Shown one piece after another: positions 13,666 to 20,120 of a stretch of 20,120 nucleotides of DNA. Source of the DNA: Pedobacter sp. UBA4863. Lineage in GTDB: Bacteria > Bacteroidota > Bacteroidia > Sphingobacteriales > Sphingobacteriaceae. The stretch covers positions 124,674 through 144,793 of the forward strand of contig NZ_DHDZ01000046.1 of NCBI RefSeq assembly GCF_002399615.1, given 5' to 3'. Numbering within the stretch: the stretch's first letter is position 1; each line of letters starts with the position of its first letter. The translations under genes were made by a program, and so were the position numbers. The notes beneath the pieces were generated by a model that was not told the origin of the DNA, did not search any database, and was given only the letters and a program-made list of their open reading frames with translations.

Positions 13666-15318
13666 ATGAGAAAAGCATTTGTTGCAATTGCCGCTTTTTT
13701 GGTGGCTTTTACAGTTATGTTAGGACTTTACCAACCGTTTTTGTGGTGGATATCGGTTTTTACCGGGCCAATTGTATTGTTAGGTATTTACGATATGATA
13801 CAGCCTAAACACAGTATTGTGCGTAACTATCCTGTAGTGGGTAGGTTACGTTATTTTATGGAAAACATGAGGCCTAAAGTGTATCAGTATTTTGTAGAAA
13901 GTGATACCAATGGTACGCCATATAATCGTTTAAATAGGTCGTTAATTTATCAGCGAGCAAAAAAAGAAAGAGATACCATTCCGTTTGGTACCCAGTTAGA
14001 TGTATATGAAAACGGTTACGAGTGGTTAAGCCATAGTATTGCTGCTATTAGCCACCATGAATTGGATCCTCATCCGAGGGTTTTAGTAGGTAGCTCTCAA
14101 TGTAGTAAGCCATATAGTGCAAGTATTTATAATATATCGGCCATGAGCTTTGGTTCCCTTAGCCAAAATGCAATATTAGCATTAAATGGAGGCGCCAAAC
14201 TAGGTAATTTTGCCCACAATACAGGCGAGGGTGGTATTAGCGATTACCATGCGCAGCCAGGTGGCGATTTAATTTGGCAGATAGGTACAGGTTATTTCGG
14301 CTGTAGAAATGATGATGGAACTTTTAATTACGATGCTTATGCCGAACGTGCGCAAAGAGAGCAGGTAAAAATGATAGAGGTGAAAGTTTCGCAAGGGGCA
14401 AAACCTGGGCACGGCGGTATGTTGCCAGCTAGTAAGGTAACGCCAGAAGTGGCCAGAATTCGTTTAGTGCCAGAAGGTAAAGATATTCTTTCGCCACCTT
14501 CACATTCGGCATTCTCTAATCCAATAGAGCTGATGAATTTTATCCAACGTCTTAGAGAACTGTCTGGCGGAAAACCAGTTGGCTTTAAATTGTGTATTGG
14601 TCGCCGAAGTGAGTTTTATGCAATCTGTAAAGCCATTGTGAAAACAGGTGTCTATCCAGATTTTATTACTGTTGATGGGGGCGAAGGCGGTACAGGTGCT
14701 GCGCCACAAGAGTTTTCTAACTCGGTAGGTATGCCTTTAAGAGATGCGGTAGCTTTTGTTTACGATACACTTTGTGGTTTCGATTTAAAGAAAGAAATTA
14801 AGATTATCGCTTCGGGTAAAGTGGCAACAGGTTTCGATTTAGTTAAAAACATAGCACTGGGAGCAGATATGTGTAACACTGCTAGAGGTATGATGTTCGC
14901 CTTGGGCTGTATTCAAGCATTAGAATGTAATAGCAACACTTGCCCAACTGGTGTGGCTACGCAAGACCCGAGTTTAACCAAAGGTTTAGTGGTTGATGAC
15001 AAGAAGGTACGCGTGAAGAATTTCCATAACCTAACGGTATCAAGTGCGGTTGATTTATTGGGTGCTGCAGGTTTGCGTGAACCTTCGCAACTAACGCGTG
15101 CTTACGTGAATAGGAGAGTTAGCCCTAATGTAATGCAATCTTATTTACAAACCTTTCCTTATTTGCCGGTTGGTTCGTTGCTTAAAGCACCATACCCAAG
15201 TAAATGCGAATTAGGTATGAAATTAAGCAGTGCTGAAAGCTTTTTACCTTCTGATTATAAACCTTCGGCTAACGATTACGAGGTAGCAAATCCATTTCAT
15301 GAAGAAGATTTATCTTAA
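13666..15318 (+). CDS. FMN-binding glutamate synthase family protein (GltB-like, membrane-anchored)
   Basis: A 550-residue protein homologous to the FMN/Fe-S synthase part of the glutamate synthase large subunit. Two hydrophobic helices at the N-terminus (about 4-22 and 25-45) suggest membrane anchoring with the catalytic part in the cytoplasm. The barrel has ISAMSFGSLS (157-166), EGGISDYH (188-195), KPGHGGMLPASKV (246-258), FITVDGGEGGTGAAP (333-347) and ASGKVATGFD (382-391). Cys415, Cys421 and Cys426 in the GC-x5-C-x4-CPTGVATQ arrangement match the ligands of the [3Fe-4S] cluster in GltB. The N-terminal glutaminase domain and the C-terminal GXGXG beta-helix domain are missing, so it cannot be a complete NADPH-GOGAT; the reaction is unknown. 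It is a stand-alone gene closed by a strong terminator. Confidence 0.9.
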   Translation: MRKAFVAIAAFLVAFTVMLGLYQPFLWWISVFTGPIVLLGIYDMIQPKHSIVRNYPVVGRLRYFMENMRPKVYQYFVESDTNGTPYNRLNRSLIYQRAKKERDTIPFGTQLDVYENGYEWLSHSIAAISHHELDPHPRVLVGSSQCSKPYSASIYNISAMSFGSLSQNAILALNGGAKLGNFAHNTGEGGISDYHAQPGGDLIWQIGTGYFGCRNDDGTFNYDAYAERAQREQVKMIEVKVSQGAKPGHGGMLPASKVTPEVARIRLVPEGKDILSPPSHSAFSNPIELMNFIQRLRELSGGKPVGFKLCIGRRSEFYAICKAIVKTGVYPDFITVDGGEGGTGAAPQEFSNSVGMPLRDAVAFVYDTLCGFDLKKEIKIIASGKVATGFDLVKNIALGADMCNTARGMMFALGCIQALECNSNTCPTGVATQDPSLTKGLVVDDKKVRVKNFHNLTVSSAVDLLGAAGLREPSQLTRAYVNRRVSPNVMQSYLQTFPYLPVGSLLKAPYPSKCELGMKLSSAESFLPSDYKPSANDYEVANPFHEEDLS

Positions 15319-15357
15319 GTAGGTTGATGTTTCCATAATGATGAATGGATTGTTATG

Positions 15358-15401
15358 AAACGAGAAAGCCCCGAAAATTTATTTTCGGGGCTTTCTCGTT
15401 T
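15358..15401. terminator. Bidirectional terminator between the GltB-like gene and asnS
   Basis: A perfect 20-bp stem (15358-15377 with 15382-15401) closes a 4-nt loop. The GAAAGCCCCG core is flanked by A-runs on the left and T-runs on the right. The T tail therefore works on either strand, as needed between the convergent genes ending at 15318 and 15463. Confidence 0.92.
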
Positions 15402-15462
15402 ATGATAAAACCTTTATTCTTTTGGTCTTGTTTTCGAAGTTTCCTTTTAGGGAATTTAGAGA

Positions 15463-16899
15463 TTAAAACTCGGCGCTCTTAGGGAAACGAGGGAAAGCAA
15501 TCACATCGCGAATGTTGGTCATGCCTGTTACGAACAATACCAAACGTTCGAAACCTAAACCAAAACCAGCGTGAGGTGCAGAACCAAAACGGCGGGTATC
15601 TAAATACCACCATAATTCATCTTGTGGTACGCCCATTTCGTCCATACGTTGTTTCAAAACATCCATACGTTCTTCACGCTGCGAACCACCAATCATTTCT
15701 CCAATACCTGGAAACAAGATATCCATGGCGGCAACCGTTTTGCCATCATCGTTTAAACGCATGTAGAACGATTTAATATCTTTAGGGTAATCTGTTAAAA
15801 TAACCGGGCGTTTAAAGTGTTTTTCTACCAGATAACGTTCGTGTTCGCTTTGTAAATCTGCTCCCCAGCTATCAATCAGGTATTTAAACTGTTTCTTTTG
15901 GTTCGGTTTCGATGCTTTTAAAATATCAATAGCTTCTGTATAAGTTAAACGTTGGAAATCGTTAGCTAAACAGAAATCTAATTTCTCTAATAAGGTAAAC
16001 TCACTGCGTTCATTTTGAGGTTTTTGTTTTTCCTCCTCGGCTAAACGGTTGTTTAAAAACTCTAATTCTTCTTTGCAGTTTTCTTTAGCATAGCTGATTA
16101 CATATTTCATCATGTCTTCCGCTAATTCCATGTTGTTTTCTAAATCAGCAAAAGCAACCTCTGGCTCAATCATCCAAAACTCTGCCAAGTGGCGAGTAGT
16201 ATTTGAATTTTCTGCTCTAAAAGTAGGGCCAAAGGTATAAATCTGTCCAAAAGCCATTGCCGCTAACTCGCCTTCTAACTGACCAGAAACCGTTAAGTTA
16301 GTAGCACGGCCAAAGAAATCTTCTTTGTAATCAACATTTCCGTCTGCTGTACGTGGCGTGTTATCGAAATCTAAGGTGGTTACTTTGAACATTTCTCCTG
16401 CACCTTCTGCATCACTTGCCGTAATTACAGGCGTGTGCATATATACAAACCCTCTTTCGTTGTAAAACTGATGGATAGCGAAAGCTAAAGCATGACGCAC
16501 TTTAAATACTGCGTTAAAAGTATTGGTTCTGAAACGTAAATGAGCAATCTCTCTTAAAAATTCTAAACTGTGTTTTTTAGGCTGCAAAGGGAATTTTTCG
16601 GGATCGCTATCACCCAAAATTTCAATGGCTGTAGCCTTAATTTCTACAGTTTGCCCTTTACCTAATGATTCGATTAAAGTACCTGTTGCTTTAATTGCAG
16701 CACCTGTGGTGATCCTCTTCAACAAATTCTCATCGGTATTATTAAAATCAACTACCACTTGGATATTGCCTAGGCAAGAGCCATCGTTTAACGCAATAAA
16801 CTGATTATTACGGAAGGTTCTAACCCATCCCATAACCGTTACTTCAGTGTTAAAATCTGCTGATTTTAATAAGTCCTTAATTTGTTGTCTCCTAATCAT
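15463..16899 (-). CDS. asnS: Asparaginyl-tRNA synthetase
   Basis: A 478-residue class IIb aminoacyl-tRNA synthetase that charges tRNA-Asn in the cytoplasm. The N-terminal OB-fold anticodon-binding domain spans about 1-105 (VMGWVRTFRNNQFIALNDG). The catalytic domain has HTPVITASDAEGAGEMF (155-171), motif 2 with FRAENSNTTRHLAEFWMIEPE starting at 227, and motif 3 GFGLGFERL (445-453). The C-terminal NIRDVIAFPRFP (462-473) is typical of AsnRS rather than AspRS. The insertion between motifs 2 and 3 is of normal bacterial size. It is a single-gene minus-strand unit, convergent with the GltB-like gene and divergent from the histidine kinase across 261 bp. The ATG start (MIRRQQIKDLL) fits the family. 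Confidence 0.97.
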   Translation of the reverse strand: MIRRQQIKDLLKSADFNTEVTVMGWVRTFRNNQFIALNDGSCLGNIQVVVDFNNTDENLLKRITTGAAIKATGTLIESLGKGQTVEIKATAIEILGDSDPEKFPLQPKKHSLEFLREIAHLRFRTNTFNAVFKVRHALAFAIHQFYNERGFVYMHTPVITASDAEGAGEMFKVTTLDFDNTPRTADGNVDYKEDFFGRATNLTVSGQLEGELAAMAFGQIYTFGPTFRAENSNTTRHLAEFWMIEPEVAFADLENNMELAEDMMKYVISYAKENCKEELEFLNNRLAEEEKQKPQNERSEFTLLEKLDFCLANDFQRLTYTEAIDILKASKPNQKKQFKYLIDSWGADLQSEHERYLVEKHFKRPVILTDYPKDIKSFYMRLNDDGKTVAAMDILFPGIGEMIGGSQREERMDVLKQRMDEMGVPQDELWWYLDTRRFGSAPHAGFGLGFERLVLFVTGMTNIRDVIAFPRFPKSAEF

Positions 16900-16921
16900 A
16901 TCGAGTTTATTATAAAAGTTG

Positions 16922-16929
16922 CAAAAATA
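16922..16929 (-). promoter_or_regulatory. Candidate -7 promoter element of asnS
   Basis: On the minus strand this reads TATTTTTG, an exact TAnnTTTG match, 22 nt before the asnS ATG. Transcription would start about 15 nt upstream of the gene. No clear -33 element is visible. Confidence 0.45.
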
Positions 16930-16990
16930 AAGATTTAATGCTTAATTCTAATGGTTTTGAGGATAAAAATTATAATTAAGTTTAGCTGTT

Positions 16991-17020
16991 TTCAAACGAA
17001 TATAGGTATGTTTGTTTGAA
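16991..17020. promoter_or_regulatory. Dyad overlapping a -7-like box upstream of the membrane histidine kinase
   Basis: TTCAAAC (16991-16997) and GTTTGAA (17014-17020) are exact inverted copies separated by 16 nt. TATGTTTG (17007-17014), an exact match to TAnnTTTG, overlaps the right arm. The spacing resembles an operator over a promoter, about 150 nt before the kinase ATG. The rest of the 261-nt asnS/kinase spacer shows nothing else recognisable. Confidence 0.25.
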
Positions 17021-17160
17021 GAAAGTATTTAAAATATATTAAAAGAAAGTGGCAGATGCTAATATTTAACATCATTCAATTGATGGTGTATTTACTAAGT
17101 GATGTCAATGGGCTATTTATATCGTTTTTCAATAGTTTCTAATGTTATTCTAAATAAATA

Positions 17161-18513
17161 ATGGCAATTTTACCTTCTTGGTTAAATATTAATGATATTA
17201 TAGGAGATCCTGAAAAAGTCTCACTCGAAGAAAGAATATTCAATGCCTTTTGTGCTATTGCGGCACTTGCATTTTTTCTGGAGATATTCTTTAACTATTA
17301 CATCGGTTTAGAGGCTGTGGCCTTAATTTGTTTTTTTGGCTCTGTTTTTTCTGGAGGGCTTTACTACCTGTCACGTTATAAACGTAATACCAAAGTGGCT
17401 ATTCGTAGCTTAGGAGTGGTGGCAAATTTTACATTTTTGCTCAATTACTTCTTCAATTCGGGTATTTATGGGCCTAATATGGTCTTGTTCTGCTTAATCT
17501 TGCTCTTCACCATTGTGGTGGTTCCTAAGAAAGAGCTTGCCCTGTGGATTACGTTAAATGTTGTCACTGTTTTTGGTGTACTCATATTCGAATACCTAAA
17601 TCCGGAGATGATACCAGAGGTTTATAAAGATGATTTAGCGAAAACAATTGACTTTGGTATTACCTATTTTGTGGCCGCATCTCTTATTTGTTTGAGCATA
17701 ACTTTTATCAGAAATAGTTATGATAAAGAACGGAATATTGTTATTGTTAAAAATAAGGAGATTGAAGACCAAAATTCGAAAATCTTACAACAAAATAAAA
17801 CACTAGAGAAACTAAATTCTGAAAAAGCAAAGTTGTTTTCTATTGTAGCACACGATATTAGGTCGCCATTAAGTTCGATATTGGGTTATCTAGAGGTTTT
17901 GGCAGAAGCTGATTTGACAAAGACAGAAAACGACCAAATTAAAAAACGTTTACTGCACGCTACTAAAGATACGTTAGAGATGCTCTCTAATGTACTGGCT
18001 TGGTCTAAATCTCAGCTGGGTGGTACTAGGGTAGATATTGTTGCCTTAAATGTTGGAAACGAACTGAGGAATGGACTAAGTTTAGAAAAGGACATTGCTT
18101 TAAGGAAGAATATTAATCTAACGGTAAAGGTAGCAGAAGATATTGTTATCGCTGCTGATATCAATATGTTTCAATTAGTGGTGCGTAACTTGCTAAATAA
18201 TGCCATAAAGTTTACTCCAGAAGGAGGTAAGGTAACTTTGACCGCAGATAGAAATGGTAGCAATTGTTTTATACGAGTGAAGGATAATGGTGTAGGAATT
18301 AGTAAGGAAGAGCAAGGTAACCTTTTTAAATTGAAAGCTTTATCTACTTTTGGTACCAATAATGAAAAGGGAGTTGGTTTGGGTTTATTACTGTGTAAGG
18401 AGTTTGCTGAACTGCAAAACGGAAAAATATGGTACGAACGTAATGAAGATAGCGGCAGTACCTTTGTGGTTTCTTTTGCGCTTTATGGAGTAGAAAGGGG
18501 TATCGAAATATAA
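17161..18513 (+). CDS. Integral-membrane sensor histidine kinase
   Basis: A 450-residue kinase. The N-terminal half (about 28-183) has roughly six hydrophobic segments and no periplasmic domain, so the sensing part is in the membrane. A coiled coil (187-222) leads to HisKA with LFSIVAHDIRSPLSS (phosphoacceptor H231) and the WSKSQL stretch (281-286). HATPase_c has RNLLNNAIKF (342-351), DNGVG (376-380) and GVGLGL (404-409), all intact. The kinase core is of the same subfamily as the two TPR kinases, but the input domain is unrelated. No response regulator is adjacent. Its 3' end overlaps the convergent GAF-kinase gene by 31 bp. ATG start; no alternative start is needed. Confidence 0.9.
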   Translation: MAILPSWLNINDIIGDPEKVSLEERIFNAFCAIAALAFFLEIFFNYYIGLEAVALICFFGSVFSGGLYYLSRYKRNTKVAIRSLGVVANFTFLLNYFFNSGIYGPNMVLFCLILLFTIVVVPKKELALWITLNVVTVFGVLIFEYLNPEMIPEVYKDDLAKTIDFGITYFVAASLICLSITFIRNSYDKERNIVIVKNKEIEDQNSKILQQNKTLEKLNSEKAKLFSIVAHDIRSPLSSILGYLEVLAEADLTKTENDQIKKRLLHATKDTLEMLSNVLAWSKSQLGGTRVDIVALNVGNELRNGLSLEKDIALRKNINLTVKVAEDIVIAADINMFQLVVRNLLNNAIKFTPEGGKVTLTADRNGSNCFIRVKDNGVGISKEEQGNLFKLKALSTFGTNNEKGVGLGLLLCKEFAELQNGKIWYERNEDSGSTFVVSFALYGVERGIEI

Positions 18514-19535
18514 AGACGATAGTTGTTTAGTTCTTGGTGATTGGTGATGTGTAGTTTTCCTTGTTGCATTTCAATTAACATTTTAGCAATGGTTAACGCG
18601 GTGCTGGTTATGTATTTTCTGGTAGCCATAAAACCTTGCTCGTTTGCCCTGTCTGCTAATTCAATAATTGCCAGGCTGTTTGCTGTATAGGCTTTAATAA
18701 CTAATTTGGTTGTTGTATTGTCAAATAGCGATAACAAATGAGAGATGCTATATAATATAGCCTCTTTTAGTCTTTTATCATCGGCATAAATATTCATTTC
18801 TAACTCTGCGGCTATCGTTATTTCTAGTTGCGGATAATTATTTTTAATAGCTGTTAAAAAATTATTTAGGTTAATTTCTTTGGTGTCGAGTTTAAAATTT
18901 TCATGGTTGATAGGTGAGATGGCTTTTAGTGCGTTTAGTTTAAAAACTAGCCTTTTGTTGGCTTTTCCTAGTTGTTGGGCAAGTTGAACTACCGTGGCGG
19001 CATCATTAGCTTTTCGAGCAAGTATTTCTGCTGCTAAAGAAATAGAGGTTAATGGATTTTTAAGATCGTGTACTGCTTTGTGTAGAAAGTCTGAGAATAC
19101 TTGCTGTGCTTTTTGGTTTTTTAGGTGGTTTTCTATGGTGTCAGAAATAATTTTACTAAAGCTTGTTAAGCTTAAAATATGATTGGAAAATAGTTTCCTT
19201 TCCTTTAAGTCTAGCACGGCTAGGATGCCAATTTTATTACCTGTTGAAGAAATGAGAGGGATACTTGCATAAAATTTAATTTCAGGGGGAATACCTAAGA
19301 AAGGGTCGTTATCCTTGATAAATAAGCCTTGGTCATTTAAGCTTTCTAATAAAATTCCTTCTTCGCAATTAAGGTCCGATACACTTAAGGGCTTGTTGGA
19401 ATAAATAAAAGTTTGTTGGTTGTTCTTGAAAATAGTTAAACATATAGGCGTATCGAGGCTGTTAACCAATAATTGGCTAATCAAGCTTAATGATTTGTTT
19501 AATGATCTGTCTGTAATGCTCTCAAGTTTTTCCAT
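18483..19535 (-). CDS. GAF-domain histidine kinase-like protein with degenerate ATPase domain
   Basis: A 350-residue soluble protein. Residues about 15-138 form a GAF domain (KFYASIPLISSTGNKIGILAVLD at 87-109 is typical). A HisKA-like helical hairpin follows with FLHKAVHDLKNPLTSISLA (phosphoacceptor H156). The C-terminal part aligns by position with HATPase_c, but key residues are missing: the N-box reads ILYSISHLLSLF (260-271), where the Mg-binding Asn is replaced, apparently by Leu267; no DxGxG box is visible around 290-300; and the G2 box reads STALTIAK (311-318) instead of GLGLxIxK. Autophosphorylation is therefore doubtful. It may be a pseudokinase, a phosphatase or a phosphotransfer partner. 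AGGA lies 7-8 nt before the ATG. It converges on and overlaps the membrane kinase. Confidence 0.85.
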   Translation of the reverse strand: MEKLESITDRSLNKSLSLISQLLVNSLDTPICLTIFKNNQQTFIYSNKPLSVSDLNCEEGILLESLNDQGLFIKDNDPFLGIPPEIKFYASIPLISSTGNKIGILAVLDLKERKLFSNHILSLTSFSKIISDTIENHLKNQKAQQVFSDFLHKAVHDLKNPLTSISLAAEILARKANDAATVVQLAQQLGKANKRLVFKLNALKAISPINHENFKLDTKEINLNNFLTAIKNNYPQLEITIAAELEMNIYADDKRLKEAILYSISHLLSLFDNTTTKLVIKAYTANSLAIIELADRANEQGFMATRKYITSTALTIAKMLIEMQQGKLHITNHQELNNYRLYISIPLSTP

Positions 19536-19563
19536 GATGTATCCTGCTATCTTTTATTTATTA

Positions 19564-19571
19564 CAAATATA
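19564..19571 (-). promoter_or_regulatory. Candidate -7 promoter element of the GAF kinase-like gene
   Basis: On the minus strand this is TATATTTG, an exact TAnnTTTG match, 28 nt before the ATG at 19535. This would give a 5' leader of about 20 nt. A -33 element is not evident. Confidence 0.45.
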
Positions 19572-19836
19572 CATTTTGAAAATTTGATGTGTGTATTGTG
19601 TTTTTTGATATTTTTTACATTGTTTTTGATGTTTTTTTTTTGATTTTTAACACTATTTTTATTTTTTATGGTGTATTTTAAAAATAATTTACTTTTTGTT
19701 CTTCTTTTTAACGACTTATATGTGTGTTTTATATATTCTATTTTGTTTTTTGTGATTTTTTAGATTTAAAGTTGATTTTTTGTGATAAAAAAATGAAATT
19801 ATATGAATAAAAATTTTATAATTAAAAATTTAGCTA

Positions 19837-19915
19837 TATATTTGGAGTGTTCATACAAAAAAGTACATTTATATTTGGTTTGATTAAAGCTCTGGTTGGA
19901 TGGCCAGAGCTTTTT
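19837..19915 (+). ncRNA. Possible short transcript (promoter plus terminator without ORF)
   Basis: TATATTTG (19837-19844) is an exact -7 match. It is followed by about 40 nt without an ORF and then a rho-independent terminator: AAAGCTCTGG (19886-19895) pairs perfectly with CCAGAGCTTT (19904-19913), with a T-run at 19911-19915. A transcript from about 19850 to 19915 would be roughly 65 nt. A second TATATTTG is at 19870-19877. It could be a small RNA, an attenuated leader of something beyond the next hairpin, or decayed DNA. Confidence 0.35.
19886..19915 (+). terminator. Rho-independent terminator
   Basis: A 10-bp perfect stem (19886-19895 with 19904-19913), an 8-nt loop, and five T at 19911-19915. 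No plus-strand gene lies directly upstream, because the neighbouring kinase-like gene runs the other way. Confidence 0.7.
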
Positions 19916-19972
19916 CATAAAAAGATAAAGACTTTGAGAAAAAATTTTAAACTAAACCTAAACAACCTATAG

Positions 19973-19999
19973 AAAGCCAGTCAGTTTTGATTGGCTTTT
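19973..19999 (+). terminator. Second terminator-like hairpin
   Basis: AAAGCCAGTC (19973-19982) pairs with GATTGGCTTT (19989-19998) over 10 bp with one G-U, around a 6-nt loop, followed by a weak T-rich tail. It lies about 60 nt after the first terminator, on the same strand. Confidence 0.5.
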
Positions 20000-20109
20000 G
20001 TTATTTCTAAAAAAGCCATCATTGCTTTGTAAGAAGTCAAACGGTAGCATCGGCTTTTGCGCTTGCTTTCATTCTCTAAACCCGATTGCAGCTAAAATAC
20101 TTTTTGTTG

Positions 20110-20120
20110 CGTCATTTCGA
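20110..20120. repeat. Start of another dispersed palindromic repeat, cut by the window end
   Basis: CGTCATTTCGA is the complement of the right arm of the trpF-trpB spacer element (exact over 11 nt). The rest lies outside the window. Confidence 0.5.

Larger units (their letters stand above)
19536..20120. other. Gene-free, extremely AT-rich intergenic region
   Basis: No convincing coding frame is seen in these 585 nt. From about 19570 to 19850 the plus strand is made mostly of T-runs with repeated short blocks such as TTTTTTGAT. The rest holds a possible small-RNA unit, two plus-strand terminator hairpins, an uninterpreted short minus-strand frame (19981-20091), and the start of a dispersed palindromic repeat at the window end. 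Confidence 0.6.

Noticed and set aside
19560..19850. Replication origin suggested by the very AT-rich tract
   Set aside because: No cluster of DnaA boxes (TTATNCACA type) is seen and the neighbours are kinase genes rather than dnaA/dnaN; low complexity alone is not enough.

Overview
The window looks like chromosomal DNA from a Bacteroidota organism of the Sphingobacteriaceae, most likely Pedobacter or a close relative. The evidence is the AT-rich composition, candidate promoters of the Bacteroidota type (TAnnTTTG at -7, with no clear Shine-Dalgarno sequences), periplasmic TPR-containing sensor kinases, and the style of the intergenic repeats. The genus is inferred; no rRNA or tRNA gene is visible.

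Layout: (1) 1-266 has no convincing gene but carries nested inverted repeats. (2) 267-2498, minus strand: a Na+/solute symporter followed by a LOG-family phosphoribohydrolase, apparently one transcript. (3) 2747-8127, plus strand: recR, a short-chain dehydrogenase/reductase and two tandemly duplicated TPR-containing sensor histidine kinases, separated by only 3, 1 and 16 nt. (4) 8143-12290, plus strand: a tryptophan operon with a promoter, a 17-residue leader peptide containing three consecutive Trp codons, mutually exclusive antiterminator and terminator stems, then trpD, trpF, trpB and trpA. trpE, trpG and trpC are not here. Repeats or palindromes sit in every junction of the operon. (5) 12312-12369: an imperfect palindromic repeat between convergent genes. 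(6) 12394-13574, minus strand: a YciO/TsaC-family protein followed by a GNAT acetyltransferase. (7) 13666-15318: a membrane-anchored GltB-like FMN/Fe-S protein, separated by a very strong bidirectional terminator from asnS (15463-16899, minus). (8) 17161-19535: an integral-membrane histidine kinase (+) that converges on, and overlaps by 31 bp, a GAF-domain histidine kinase-like protein (-) whose ATP-binding domain looks degenerate. (9) 19536-20120: gene-free, extremely AT-rich DNA with a possible small-RNA unit and a second terminator hairpin. The last 11 bases begin another copy of the dispersed palindromic repeat.

The most notable item is the trp leader at 8182-8304. It has the full logic of ribosome-mediated attenuation: Trp codons in strand 1, the leader stop next to strand 2, and 1:2, 2:3 and 3:4 pairings that exclude one another. 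It is placed in front of a trp operon that has lost or relocated its first genes. Also notable are four histidine kinase-like proteins within 20 kb with no response regulator, one of them apparently a pseudokinase.
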